Below are positions 43,868 through 53,297 of a stretch of 64,000 nucleotides of DNA, piece by piece. A program made the translations under genes and the position numbers. How positions within the stretch are numbered: position 1 is the stretch's first letter; each line of letters starts with the position of its first letter. The notes under the pieces were generated by a model that worked only from the letters and a program-made list of their open reading frames with translations, was not told the origin of the DNA and searched no databases. The stretch is from Fodinibacter sp963833495 (GTDB taxonomy: Bacteria; Actinomycetota; Actinomycetes; Actinomycetales; Dermatophilaceae): positions 145,203-209,202 of the forward strand of contig CAWHYJ010000001.1 of the NCBI GenBank assembly GCA_963833495.1. The letters run 5' to 3'.

Positions 43868-44800
43868 TCACTCGTCGCGCGTCAGTGGCGTGACGCCGGA
43901 GGTCACCGTGCCACCCTGCTCGTCGAGGTGGGCCAGGGCGTTCGAGATGCCGTGCACGACCTCCCGCAGCATCGGCAGGCTCAGGTGCCCGGCCCCGTGC
44001 AGCTTGATGTTGCGCGCCCCGAGGTCGGGGTGGCGCAGGGCCGCGTTGCGCTGGGGCTGGATGGCCCAGTCGTTGTCCGACCAGTACGAGATGAACCGGG
44101 TGCGGCAGCCGCGAACCGGGCGGTCGAGCTCGCGCATCAGGTGGCTGCCCGGCCGCATCTGCTGCATCAGCGTGGTCGGCACGGCATACGCGGCGCAACT
44201 GCCCTCGTGCGGGGTGCCGAGCGTGATGAGGGTGTGCACCCGCGCGTCGCCCCCGAGCCGGGTGACGTAGTAGCGGGCGACCAGGCCGCCGAGGCTGTGC
44301 CCGATGATGTGGATCCGCTCGAAGCCGGTCTCCTCGACGACCCGCTCCACCTCCACCGACAGTCCGGCCGCGGCGGCGCGCACGTCGTTGGCGACGGTGA
44401 GGTAGTTGGTCGCGAAGACGTTGGAGAACCCGCGCCGGGTCAGCCCGCGCCGCAGCAGGGTGAAGATCGAGCGGTTGCTGACGATGCCGTGCACGAGCAG
44501 GATCGGGGTGCCCGCGGCCTCGACGTTCGAGACGAGCAGCCCGCGCTGCACGGGCGGGAGGTGCTCGAGGCGGTAGGCGCGCTCGGCCCGCGCGCCGCGA
44601 CCGCCCACCAGGCCGACCGGCCAGGTCGCGACGTGGGCGGCGAGCCAGACCGACTCGACGGCGTTGCCGGCCAGCACCGCCGGGTCGAGCAGCCGCAGGG
44701 CGGCCGACGCCAGCCCGCCGGCACGCCGGACCACCGAGACCTGCGTCGGTGCAGGGTGCTCGGTCGGGGGAACAGCGCGCGGCAGCGGAAGCGTCTCCAT
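43868..44800 (-). CDS. Lipase-like alpha/beta hydrolase
   Basis: 310 residues. Triacylglycerol-lipase-like fold. The oxyanion segment PILLVHGIVSNRSIF is followed by the nucleophile motif IHIIGHSLGGLVARYY (about residue 172). TLITLGTPHEGS, FISYWSDNDW and the catalytic His in LHGAGHLSLP complete it. There is no obvious signal peptide, though a hydrophobic stretch near residues 45-65 may be a membrane contact. It lies in the segment inserted, relative to M. tuberculosis, between the M23 gene and sucC. Confidence 0.85.
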   Translation of the reverse strand: METLPLPRAVPPTEHPAPTQVSVVRRAGGLASAALRLLDPAVLAGNAVESVWLAAHVATWPVGLVGGRGARAERAYRLEHLPPVQRGLLVSNVEAAGTPILLVHGIVSNRSIFTLLRRGLTRRGFSNVFATNYLTVANDVRAAAAGLSVEVERVVEETGFERIHIIGHSLGGLVARYYVTRLGGDARVHTLITLGTPHEGSCAAYAVPTTLMQQMRPGSHLMRELDRPVRGCRTRFISYWSDNDWAIQPQRNAALRHPDLGARNIKLHGAGHLSLPMLREVVHGISNALAHLDEQGGTVTSGVTPLTRDE

Positions 44801-44986
44801 GGCCTCGCCACTGTAGGGCCGGGCGCCCTGCTACACCCCGAACTCCGAGCAGATGGTCACCATGCGGTCTGGGTTGTCGCCACCTCGGTCAAGACCCGGT
44901 GTCCGTGCGGTAAAGAAGGGGCGGTCCCAGGTCAATTCTTTCCACAAACCGTTGTCACGGCGGCACCCAGCCGACAGGTTTCCCTC

Positions 44987-45010
44987 GTGCCCGGGCCCGG
45001 GCCCGGGCAC
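44987..45010. repeat. Perfect 24-base GC palindrome
   Basis: The sequence from GTGCCCGGG to CCCGGGCAC reads identically on both strands over 24 bases and consists of alternating CCC and GGG triplets. It lies about 85 bases before the start of the metalloprotease remnant, close to where that remnant loses similarity to the intact copy. It may have promoted the rearrangement. Confidence 0.8.
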
Positions 45011-45090
45011 CGACCTGAAGGAGATTCGTCGCCGGCGCACCCGCCGCGACGGCCCTGCCCGGCGCCACCCCTGCCGGCGCACCGGCACCA

Positions 45091-45715
45091 AGAACCTCGA
45101 CCCGCACTACTCCTCGGGCCCGCTGAACCACTGGTTCTTCCTCGCCTCGGAGGGCTCCGACGCGAAGACCGTCAACGGCGTCGCCTACAACAGCCCCACC
45201 TGCAACGGCACCACGGTGACCGGCGCCGGGCGGGCCGCCGCCGAGAAGATCTGGTACCGCACGCTGTCGACCAAGCTCACGTCGAGCAGCACCTACGCCG
45301 CCGCCCGCAACGGCGCGATCGCCTCGGCCAAGGAGCTGTACGGCGCCGGGTCCGCCCAGTGCCTCGCCACCGAGAGGGCTTTCGCGGCGATCGCCGTCCC
45401 GGCCGGCACCGAGACCTGCGGGGCACCACGCCCCCGCCGCCGACCACCGGCAGCAACCTGCTCGGCAACCCCGGCTTCGAGTCCGGCAACACCGGGTGGA
45501 CCGGCACCGCCGGCCCGATCACCAACAACACCGGTCGCCCGGCGCGCGCCGGCTCGTGGAAGGCCTGGCTCGGCACCAACGCGACCTACACCCAGAAGTC
45601 GTTCAACCTGACGGCCGACAAGGGCAGGACGGTGACGATCCGGTTCACGATGACCGAGGACTCCAGCCTCCAGACGTCCTTCGTCGTCGACGGCACCTCC
45701 GTCGCCACGAGCTGA
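45091..45715 (+). pseudogene. Remnant of an M4 (thermolysin-type) metalloprotease with extra C-terminal domain
   Basis: Residues from LDPHYSSGPLNHWFFLASEG to VPAGTETC match the last 110 residues of the intact M4 protease at 45884, at about 70% identity by eye. The propeptide, the HExxH zinc site and most of the catalytic domain are missing. After TGCGGGG (about 45420) the frame shifts by one base. The second part (PPPPTTGSNLLGNPGFESGN, ending SFVVDGTSVATS) looks like a carbohydrate-binding beta-sandwich, which the intact copy lacks. A Gly/Ala/Pro-rich frame just upstream may be leftover propeptide. No activity is expected. Confidence 0.75.
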
Positions 45716-45734
45716 GCCGGCCACCACCACCACA

Positions 45735-45780
45735 GCGGCGGATGCCGTCCCCACCCGAGCGTGGGGACCGCATCCGCCGC
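45735..45780 (+). terminator. Long hairpin terminator after the protease remnant
   Basis: A 20-base stem with one mismatch (45735-45754 pairs with 45761-45780) and a 6-base loop CCGAGC. It starts 19 bases after the stop of the M4 remnant, so the remnant keeps a working transcription end. The stem contains a GGATGCCG word in its left arm. Confidence 0.75.
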
Positions 45781-45883
45781 CTCGGCCTCGACCAATACCG
45801 GCGTTCGGCGCGCGCCGTGACGCTCCCTCCCGCACCATTGACCCTGCCGCGACCACCGCGGCGTCCTTCATCCGAGGAGTCCC

Positions 45884-47470
45884 ATGTCGTCACGTCATCT
45901 CACCGGAGCCGCCTTCGCCGTCACGGTCGCCGCCGTGGCCGCGTCCGTGACCGGCGCGTCCGGAGCCGTCGCAGCCCCTGGGGGCAACGCTGCGCTCAAG
46001 GTTGCGGAGCAGTCCGCCGCCGTGTCCACCGGAGACGACCTCGGCCTGCCGGCCGACCAGTCGCTCATCGTCCGCTCGGTGCTCACCGACCGCGACGGCA
46101 CCCGGCACGTGCGCTACGACCGCACGGTCGACGGCCTGCCGGTCGTGGGCGGCGACCTCGTCGTGGCCAAGGGCACGAACGGCGCGGTGAAGAGCAGCCA
46201 CTGGAACCGCGGCAAGGCCGTGGCTCCCGCCTCCACCAAGGCCACCGTGAGCAAGGCTGCCGCGAGCGCCACCGCGGCGAAGGGCGCCGGCTACCGGGTC
46301 GACTCCAGCGCCGCCGCGCTCGTCGTCTACGCCAGCTCGGGCACCCCCCGGCTCGCGTGGCAGGTGACGACGACCGGCATCCGCGCCAGCCAGACCCCCA
46401 GCAAGCTCAGGACCTGGGTCGACGCCCGCACCGGGAAGGTCATCGACTCCGCCGAGACCATCGAGGAGGGCACGGGCAACACCCCGTACAACGGCAGCAT
46501 CACCCTCACCACCATCGGGTCGGCCCCGAACTTCCAGCTGGCTGACGGCATCGGCGACACCACCACCGACCTCAAGGGTGCCACCACCGGCACCGGGTCG
46601 GCCTTTGTCGACGCCGACAACGCCTGGGGCACCGGGGTCTACAGCCTGGTCGGTGCGGCACGCCAGACGGCGGCCGTCGACGCCCAGTTCGGCGCCCAGA
46701 AGACCTTCGAGTACTACTCGGGCACCCACAACCGGGCCGGCATCTGGAACACCGGCGTGGGCGCGCGCAGCCGGGTGCACTACGGCAACGCCTACGTCAA
46801 CGCGTTCTGGGACGGCACCCAGATGACCTACGGCGACGGAGCCGGCAACACCCACCCGCTGACCTCGCTCGACGTCGCCGGCCACGAGATGAGCCACGGC
46901 GTCACCGAGAACACCGCGAACCTCAACTACCGCGGCGAGTCAGGCGGCCTCAACGAGGCGACGTCCGACATCTTCGGCACCGCCGTCGAGTTCTTCGCGA
47001 ACAGCCCGGCCGACCCGGGTGACTACCTCGTCGGCGAGAAGATCAACATCAACGGCAACGGCACGCCGTTGCGCCGGATGGACAACCCGAGCTTCGACGG
47101 CAGGAGCCCCAACTGCTGGAGCCGCACGGTTGGCCGGCTCGACGTGCACTACTCCTCGGGCCCGCTGAACCACTGGTTCTACCTGCTCTCCGAGGGCACG
47201 GGCGCCAAGACCATCGGCGGCGCCGCCCACAACAGCACCATGTGCAATGGCGCCACGATGACCGGTGTCGGCCACGCCGTCGCCGAGAAGGTCTGGTACC
47301 GCACGCTGACGACCAAGCTGACCTCGAGCAGCGGCTACGCGGCGGCGCGCAACGGCGCGATCGCCTCGGCCAAGGAGCTCTACGGCAAGAACAGCCTGAA
47401 CTGCCTCGCGGTCCAGAACGCCTTCAACGGGATCGCGGTGCCCGCGGGCACCCAGACCTGCGCCAACTGA
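45884..47470 (+). CDS. Secreted M4 (thermolysin-type) metalloprotease
   Basis: 528 residues. A signal peptide (about residues 1-31) is followed by an FTP-type propeptide (VDGLPVVGGDLVVAKG, then AWQVTTTG). The catalytic domain begins near residue 200. Zinc and catalytic residues are in VAGHEMSHGVTE (about residues 330-341) and the third ligand Glu in GGLNEATSD. The active-site His is in LDVHYSSGPLNHWFY. An extracellular neutral protease for protein breakdown. GAGGAG lies five bases before the ATG. It follows the remnant by about 170 bases, so the locus looks duplicated. Confidence 0.93.
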   Translation: MSSRHLTGAAFAVTVAAVAASVTGASGAVAAPGGNAALKVAEQSAAVSTGDDLGLPADQSLIVRSVLTDRDGTRHVRYDRTVDGLPVVGGDLVVAKGTNGAVKSSHWNRGKAVAPASTKATVSKAAASATAAKGAGYRVDSSAAALVVYASSGTPRLAWQVTTTGIRASQTPSKLRTWVDARTGKVIDSAETIEEGTGNTPYNGSITLTTIGSAPNFQLADGIGDTTTDLKGATTGTGSAFVDADNAWGTGVYSLVGAARQTAAVDAQFGAQKTFEYYSGTHNRAGIWNTGVGARSRVHYGNAYVNAFWDGTQMTYGDGAGNTHPLTSLDVAGHEMSHGVTENTANLNYRGESGGLNEATSDIFGTAVEFFANSPADPGDYLVGEKININGNGTPLRRMDNPSFDGRSPNCWSRTVGRLDVHYSSGPLNHWFYLLSEGTGAKTIGGAAHNSTMCNGATMTGVGHAVAEKVWYRTLTTKLTSSSGYAAARNGAIASAKELYGKNSLNCLAVQNAFNGIAVPAGTQTCAN

Positions 47471-47475
47471 GGTCC

Positions 47476-47514
47476 GCAGCGCACCGTCTGCCTCAGCGGC
47501 AGACGGTGCGCTGC
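47476..47514 (+). terminator. Perfect hairpin shared by convergent genes
   Basis: A 17-base perfect inverted repeat (47476-47492 and 47498-47514) with a 5-base loop starts 5 bases after the M4 protease stop. Its right arm encodes the last codons and stop region of the convergent lipoprotein gene, so it may end transcription in both directions. Confidence 0.75.
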
Positions 47515-47981
47515 GTCTCGGGCAGCTGCACGTCGTCGAGCACCTCGCGGGCGGCCGTCGACAGCGGGTCGCTGCCCGCGGCCTCGCCGAGGTCGATCGT
47601 CGTGCCGTCGCGCTCGACGCTCGCGGCGATCCGGTCGTTGCCGGCGTTCAGGCCGGTCGTCGGCGGCGGGGCGGTCGCCAGGGTCTGCACCGTCGCGGCC
47701 GGGACGGTGCAGGCGACCGCACCGTTCTTCGTCGTGCCGGTCACCGCGCCGTCGGGTGCGACGGCGAGCGTGTCCTGGAACCCCGCCACGCCGCCCACCC
47801 GGGCCAACCGCACGTCGGATGCCGCCGGGCTCGGCGTCGCTGTGGGCCGCGCCGGGGTGCCCGAGGCGCTCGAACCCCCCGCGGTCGAGGACTCGCCGCA
47901 GCCGCCCAGCACCAGGGCCAAGGCTGTGGCGGCGAGCGCGAGGCGGGCGAACGGCATCCGAGGGGTGGTCGTCGTCGGCAT
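47493..47981 (-). CDS. Lipoprotein of unknown function
   Basis: 162 residues. Signal sequence FARLALAATALALVLGGCGE with lipobox LGGC predicts a lipid-anchored protein on the cell surface. The first 30 mature residues are Ser/Thr/Pro-rich, and the remainder (LARVGGVAGFQDTLAVAPDG, then KNGAVACTVP) may form a small beta domain. Cysteine residues in AVACTVP and the C-terminal TVCR may pair. No family recognised. Its 3' end overlaps the hairpin shared with the M4 protease gene. Confidence 0.72.
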   Translation of the reverse strand: MPTTTTPRMPFARLALAATALALVLGGCGESSTAGGSSASGTPARPTATPSPAASDVRLARVGGVAGFQDTLAVAPDGAVTGTTKNGAVACTVPAATVQTLATAPPPTTGLNAGNDRIAASVERDGTTIDLGEAAGSDPLSTAAREVLDDVQLPETQRTVCR

Positions 47982-48150
47982 CCGCCCATCCCACCACCGG
48001 TCGTCGCGCGGTGCGACCGCTCGGGCGTGAGAAGAGTCCCACCGGCCGCCTCGAGGCGACCCGTGGCGCGCCTCACCCCGTCGGCCCCGTTAGGCTCCCC
48101 AACGGATCACATCCCATCTCAGCCGACCGACAGTGAGGACGGATCGCCTC

Positions 48151-49329
48151 GTGGATCTCTTCGAGTACCAGGCCCGTGACGTGTTCGAGAAGCACGGGGT
48201 CCCCGTGCTCGCCGGGGCCGTCGCCACGACCCCCGAGGAGGCCCGTGCGGCCGCCGAGCGGATCGGCACCGCCAGCGGCGGGGTCACCGTCGTCAAGGCG
48301 CAGGTCAAGACCGGTGGGCGGGGCAAGGCCGGGGGCGTCAAGGTCGCGAAGACCGCCGACGAGGCGGAGCAGCACGCCCGCGCCATCCTGGGCATGGACA
48401 TCAAGGGCCACACCGTGCACCAGGTGATGATCGCCCAGGGCGCGCAGATCGACGAGGAGTACTACTTCTCCATCCTGCTCGACCGCGCCAACCGCACCTA
48501 CCTGGCGATGTGCAGCAAGGAGGGCGGGATGGAGATCGAGCAGCTCGCCGTCGAGCGCCCCGAGGCGCTGGCCCGGGTGGCCGTCGACCCGAACGTCGGC
48601 ATCGACGACGCCAAGGCGCGCGAGATCGTGCAGGCCGCCGGCTTCGACGCCGAGACCGCCGCGAAGATCGAGCCGGTGCTCACCAGCCTGTGGACCGTCT
48701 ACCGCGAGGAGGACGCGACGCTGGTCGAGGTCAACCCGCTGGTCAAGACGGCCGCGGGCGACATCGTCGCGCTCGACGGCAAGGTCACCCTCGACGAGAA
48801 CGCCTTCTTCCGCCACCCCGAGCACGAGGCCCTCGAGGACACCACCGAGACCGACCCGCTCGAGCTGGCCGCCAAGGAGAAGGACCTCAACTACGTCAAG
48901 CTCGACGGCTCGGTCGGCATCATCGGCAACGGCGCCGGCCTGGTCATGAGCACCCTCGACGTCGTCGCCTACGCCGGTGAGGAGTTCGGCGGGCAGAAGC
49001 CGGCCAACTTCCTCGACATCGGCGGCGGCGCGAGCGCCGAGGTGATGGCCAACGGGCTGCACATCATCCTGTCCGACCCGCAGGTCAAGAGCGTCTTCGT
49101 CAACGTCTTCGGCGGCATCACGTCCTGCGACGCCGTGGCCAACGGCATCGTCGGGGCGCTGGACGCCCTCGGCGAGGAGGAGGACCGCCCGCTGGTGGTG
49201 CGCCTCGACGGCAACAACGTCGAGGAGGGCCGGCGCATCCTCACCGAGCGGGCCCACCCCCGCGTCCTCATCGAGGACACCATGGACGGCGCCGCCCGCA
49301 AGGCCGCCGAGCTGGCCTCCGGCAACTGA
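48151..49329 (+). CDS. sucC: Succinate-CoA ligase, ADP-forming, beta subunit
   Basis: 392 residues. With SucD it converts succinyl-CoA to succinate and makes ATP in the citric acid cycle. It has the N-terminal DLFEYQARDVFEKHGVPVL, the ATP-grasp region VKAQVKTGGRGKAGGVKVA and the C-terminal FVNVFGGITSCDAVANGIV. GTG 48151 starts at the usual VDLFEYQ; a GTG at 48133 would add six residues. The intergenic space to sucD is 32 bases. Confidence 0.96.
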   Translation: MDLFEYQARDVFEKHGVPVLAGAVATTPEEARAAAERIGTASGGVTVVKAQVKTGGRGKAGGVKVAKTADEAEQHARAILGMDIKGHTVHQVMIAQGAQIDEEYYFSILLDRANRTYLAMCSKEGGMEIEQLAVERPEALARVAVDPNVGIDDAKAREIVQAAGFDAETAAKIEPVLTSLWTVYREEDATLVEVNPLVKTAAGDIVALDGKVTLDENAFFRHPEHEALEDTTETDPLELAAKEKDLNYVKLDGSVGIIGNGAGLVMSTLDVVAYAGEEFGGQKPANFLDIGGGASAEVMANGLHIILSDPQVKSVFVNVFGGITSCDAVANGIVGALDALGEEEDRPLVVRLDGNNVEEGRRILTERAHPRVLIEDTMDGAARKAAELASGN

Positions 49330-49361
49330 CCCCCCGAGCGCGAAGAGAGACAACGACACCC

Positions 49362-50255
49362 ATGGCCATCTTCCTCACCGCAGACTCCAAGGTCATCGTC
49401 CAGGGCATGACCGGCTCCGAGGGCATGAAGCACACCCAGCGGATGCTGCGCTCCGGCACCGCGATCGTCGGCGGGGTCAACCCGCGCAAGGCGGGCACCA
49501 CCGTCGAGTTCGAGGGCGGCACCACCGTCCCCGTGTTCGGCACCGTCGCCGAGGCGATGGAGGCGACCGGCGCCGACGTCAGCGTCATCTTCGTGCCGGC
49601 CGCGTTCACCAAGGCCGCTGCCACCGAGGCGATCGACGCCGGCATCCCGCTCGCCGTGGTCATCACCGAGGGCGTCGCGGTCAAGGACACCGCGGAGTTC
49701 TACAACTACGCGCAGGAGAAGGGCACCACCCGGATCATCGGCCCGAACTGCCCCGGCCTGATCAGCCCCGGGGCCGCCAACGCCGGCATCATCCCGGCCG
49801 ACATCTCCGGCTCCGGCCGCATCGGCCTGGTCTCGAAGTCGGGCACGCTGACCTACCAGATGATGTACGAGCTGCGGGACTACGGGTTCTCCACCGGCGT
49901 CGGCATCGGCGGCGACCCGATCATCGGCACCACGCACATCGACTGCCTCGAGGCGTTCCAGAACGACCCCGACACCGACGCCATCGTGATGATCGGCGAG
50001 ATCGGCGGCGACGCCGAGGAGCGGGCGGCGGCCTACATCAAGGACCACGTCACCAAGCCGGTCGTCGGCTACGTCGCCGGGTTCACGGCGCCCGAGGGCA
50101 AGACCATGGGCCACGCCGGCGCCATCGTGTCGGGCTCGTCGGGCACCGCGCAGGCCAAGAAGGAGGCCCTCGAGGCCGCCGGGGTCAAGGTCGGCAAGAC
50201 GCCGTCCGAGACCGCCGACCTGATGCGCGAGATCATGCGCGGCCTGACCAACTGA
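49362..50255 (+). CDS. sucD: Succinate-CoA ligase alpha subunit
   Basis: 297 residues. CoA-binding start IVQGMTGSEGMKHTQRML, then RIIGPNCPGLISPG. The phospho-histidine is in GKTMGHAGAIVSG. It forms the enzyme with SucC. GCCGAGGAGCGGGC-type sequence surrounds IGEIGGDAEERAA, as in all SucD proteins. Full length and unbroken, showing good sequence quality up to about 50.3 kb. Confidence 0.97.
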   Translation: MAIFLTADSKVIVQGMTGSEGMKHTQRMLRSGTAIVGGVNPRKAGTTVEFEGGTTVPVFGTVAEAMEATGADVSVIFVPAAFTKAAATEAIDAGIPLAVVITEGVAVKDTAEFYNYAQEKGTTRIIGPNCPGLISPGAANAGIIPADISGSGRIGLVSKSGTLTYQMMYELRDYGFSTGVGIGGDPIIGTTHIDCLEAFQNDPDTDAIVMIGEIGGDAEERAAAYIKDHVTKPVVGYVAGFTAPEGKTMGHAGAIVSGSSGTAQAKKEALEAAGVKVGKTPSETADLMREIMRGLTN

Positions 50256-50323
50256 ACTAAGTCGCGCGCCGGCCCGGCGTTGCTCGGACGTGCGGGGTCG
50301 GTTCTCGCGCAGACTGGGTCGCG

Positions 50324-51572
50324 ATGAGTGTCAGCGAGCGCCTCCGTTCCGTGCTGCCCGGGTCCGACGACGACCCGGGGGATGCCGGGGGGCCGCCGGC
50401 GGGGTCGCGCTGGGTGCGTGCCGCCGGGGTCGGGGTGATGACCGGGCTGACCTCGGTGCTGGTCGTGCTCGGGCCGGTGCTGCTCGCCTGGCTGGTCGAG
50501 CCGCTCGCGACGGGCACCGGCTGGCAGGCGGCAGGCACCGGCGCCGCGTTGTGGCTGCTGGTCTCCGGTGCGCACCTCGACACCGGTGGGGTGGCCCTGT
50601 CGGTCGTGCCACTGCTCGGCACGGCCGCGCTCGTGGGGGTGGCCTGGCTCGGCGCGCGGGAGGCGATGGTCGACGTGTCCACCGACGGTGAGCACTGGTG
50701 GGGCACTCTGCCGCGACCGCTCGCGGCCGCGCTCGGCGCCTGGTGGGCCGGGTATGCCGTCGCCGTCGGTGTCGCGGTCGGGCTCACCGCCGCCGGCCCG
50801 TTCCGCGCCACCCCGCTCTCGCTGGTGCTGCCCGTGGTGGTCGTGCCGCTGCTCGCGCTCGTGCTCGCCCTGCGGCCGGTCGCCGCCGACGACCCCGACG
50901 TGCTCGGCCGGCGGCTGGGCTTCGCACGGGTGCCCGACAGCGTGCGGCGCGCGGTGCGTCCGGGTCTGACCGGTGCCGCCGTGCTGTTCGGCGCCGGGCT
51001 GGTCGTGGTGCTCGCGGCGGTCGCCCTGTCCTGGGACCAGGTGAGCACCATCTCCACGGCCGTGGCGGCCGGTGGCCTCGGCGCCGTCGTGCTCGCCCTG
51101 GCGCAGGTCGTCGCACTGCCCGAACCTGGCGCTGTGGGCCGTGTCGTTCATGGCCGGCCCCGGGTTCCGCGTCGTCGAGGGCGGCTCCGTCAGCTGGTCG
51201 GGCTCCCGGGGTGGACTGCTGCCGATGGTGCCGGTGCTCGCCGCCCTGCCCCAGCCCGGCGGCTTCCCGTGGTTCACCCCGCTCTCGGTGCTCGTCGTCG
51301 TCGCGGTGGGGGCGTTCGTCGCCCGCCGGGCGCTGCGTGCGGTGGCGCGGCTGTCGCGGCTGCGCACGAAGCTCGCCGTGGCGCTGTCGGCCTGTGCCGT
51401 CACCGCCCTCACCCTCGCCGCGCTCAACCTGGTGGCCGGCGGGTCGGCCGGGCAGTTCCGGCTGGCGGCCGTGGGTGCGCCCACCGGTCGGTTGTTCCTC
51501 GCGCTGCTCCTCGAGCTGGGCCTCGGCGCGTTGGTCGTCGTGCTGCGCGACGCCTGGAAACTGCGCCGGTGA
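50324..51572 (+). CDS. DUF6350 membrane protein (PerM-like), one frameshift
   Basis: Polytopic membrane protein of about 415 residues with many hydrophobic helices (GVMTGLTSVLVVLGPVLLAW at the start). In M. tuberculosis the gene in this position (Rv0955, PerM) is needed for persistence and cell division. One surplus base near 51122 (ACTGCCC-G-AACCTG) breaks the frame. The second part, NLALWAVSFMAGPGFRVVEG, continues with the conserved FTPLSVLVVVAVGAFVARR. Its stop overlaps purN's GTG. The break is probably a consensus error. Confidence 0.75.
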
Positions 51573-52166
51573 CCGCGTCGTCGGACCGCCCACCTCTCGG
51601 GCTCGTCGTGCTCGTCTCCGGTTCGGGCAGCAACCTCCAGGCCCTCATCGACGCCTCGGCGCACGACGCCGCTCCCTTCCGGGTGGTCGCGGTGGGGGCC
51701 GACCGCGACGGCACCGGCGGCGCCGAGCGCGCCGCGCGCGCCGGCATCCCGACGTTCGTGGCCCGGGTGCCCGACTACGTGACGCGGGCCGACTGGGACC
51801 TCGACCTCGAGCGACTGGTCGCCGAGCACTCACCCCGACCTCGTCGTCTCGGCCGGCTTCATGAAGGTGCTCGGGCCGGCCATGCTCGCCGCCCACCGCG
51901 TCGTCAACACGCACCCGGCACTGCTGCCCAGCTTCCCCGGGGCGCACGGGGTGCGCGACGCGATGGCGCACGGCGTCAAGGTGACCGGGTGCACCTGCCA
52001 CTGGGTCGACGCCGGGGTCGACACCGGCCCGATCATCGACCAGCGGGCCGTGCGGGTCGAGCCCGACGACACGGTCGAGACGCTGCACGAGCGGATCAAG
52101 GTGCTCGAGCGCGAGATGCTCGTCGACGTCGTGCGCGGGCTGGCCGCCGACCGCTCCTGGCAGTAG
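51569..52166 (+). CDS. purN: Phosphoribosylglycinamide formyltransferase, one frameshift
   Basis: Transfers a formyl group from 10-formyl-tetrahydrofolate to GAR in purine synthesis. Motifs: N-terminal LVVLVSGSGSNLQALIDA, active site VNTHPALLPSFPGAHGVRDA, and CTCHWVDAGVDTGPIIDQ carrying the conserved Asp. One surplus base near 51830 (GAGCAC-T-CACCCC) separates the first 87 codons from the rest (PDLVVSAGFMKVL). The protein is about 198 residues when corrected. GTG 51569 overlaps the preceding stop. purH, normally next, lies 10 kb away here. Confidence 0.9.
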
Positions 52167-52175
52167 CCGCCGCCC

Positions 52176-53297
52176 TCAGCCGAGCTCGCGCAGCCGGGCC
52201 GCGATCGCCTCGGGCCGCGCGTCGTTGACCCAGCCGCCGACGCCGCTCTCGGAGCCCGCGAGGTACTTCAGGGTGCCCGGGGCGCGCAGCACCGACATCA
52301 CCTGCAGGTGCAGGCGCGAGACGTCGCGCCCGGTGCGCACCGGGGCCTGGTGCCAGGCGGCGATGTAGGGCAGCGGGCACCGGGCCGCCGTCGGCCGTGA
52401 CGTGGTAGCGGTCGAGGCGGCCGAGCAGGTCGAGGTAGACCACGGCCAGCTCGTCGCGTTCGGCGTCGTCGAGGGCCACGAGGTCGGGCACGTCGCGGTG
52501 CGGGGCGAGGTGCACCTCGACCGGCCAGCGCGCGGCGTACGGCACGTAGGCCGTCCAGTGCCGGCCGGTGACCGCACCACCCGGGACCCGTCGGCCCGCT
52601 CGGCGTCCAGGATGTCGCGGCCCAGCAGGCGCCCGGTGCGGTCGTGGTGGGCCTGCGCCTCGCGGAGGATCTCGCGGGTGCGGGTCGGGACGTAGGGGTA
52701 GGCGTAGATCTGACCGTGCGGATGGTGCAGGGTCACCCCGATCTCGGGCCCGCGGTTCTCGAAGCAGAAGACCTGCTCGACCTCGGGAAGCCGCGCCGAG
52801 GCAGGCCGTGCGGTCGGCCCAGACGTCGACCACGGTGCGCACCCGGCTCGGCGCGAGGGTGGCGAAGCGAGGCGTCGTGGTCGCTGGTGAAGCAGACGAC
52901 CTCGGTGCGGCCCAGGGCCGGGCGGTGCTCGAACGGCGCGGTGCCGGGGGCGTCGTCGACGGCCACCGGGGCGTAGGAGGGGAAGCGGTTCTCGATGACC
53001 ACCACGTCGTAGTCGGCGTCGGGCACCTCGGTCGGCTGCGGCCCGCGGCCCGACGGGCACAGCGGGCACGACTCGCGCGGCGGGAGCAGGGTGCGGTTCA
53101 TCCGGTGGTCCGGCCACCGCGACCCAGTCCCCGACCAGCGCGTCGTAGCGCACGTGCCCGGCCGCTGCCCGTTCGCCCAGCCGGCGGGTGTCGTCGACCG
53201 TGCGCGGCGGGGCGCCGGGGGTGTCGTCGAAGTAGATGATCTCCCGACCGTCGGCGAGCGCGCGCGACGTGCGCCGCACCGTGCCCGACGTGGTCAT
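52176..53297 (-). CDS. galT: Galactose-1-phosphate uridylyltransferase, about five frameshifts
   Basis: Leloir enzyme swapping UMP between UDP-glucose and galactose-1-phosphate. Pieces in order: REIIYFDDTPGAPPRTVDD; PPRESCPLCPSGRGPQPTEV; GTAPFEHRPALGRTEVVCFT; ENRGPEIGVTLHHPHGQIYA, with the active-site HPHGQ; WTAYVPYAARWPVEVHLAPH; and IAAWHQAPVRTGRDVSRLHL. The zinc-type cysteines CPLC are present. The frame breaks near 53111, 52867, 52803 and 52374 (one extra base each) and near 52575 (net minus one). ATG 53297 shares a base with the deoR stop. Corrected length is about 370 residues. No galK is seen nearby. Confidence 0.8.
   Translation of the reverse strand: MTTSGTVRRTSRALADGREIIYFDDTPGAPPRTVDDTRRLGERAAAGHVRYDALVGDWVAVAGPPDEPHPAPAARVVPAVPVGPRAAADRGARRRLRRGGHREPLPLLRPGGRRRRPRHRAVRAPPGPGPHRGRLLHQRPRRLASPPSRRAGCAPWSTSGPTARPASARLPEVEQVFCFENRGPEIGVTLHHPHGQIYAYPYVPTRTREILREAQAHHDRTGRLLGRDILDAERADGSRVVRSPAGTGRPTCRTPRAGRSRCTSPRTATCPTSWPSTTPNATSWPWSTSTCSAASTATTSRPTAARCPLPYIAAWHQAPVRTGRDVSRLHLQVMSVLRAPGTLKYLAGSESGVGGWVNDARPEAIAARLRELG

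Noticed and set aside
44853..45090. A functional short gene starting before the M4 remnant
   Set aside because: The open frames here have no signal peptide or catalytic domain, and similarity to the protease begins only near 45091.
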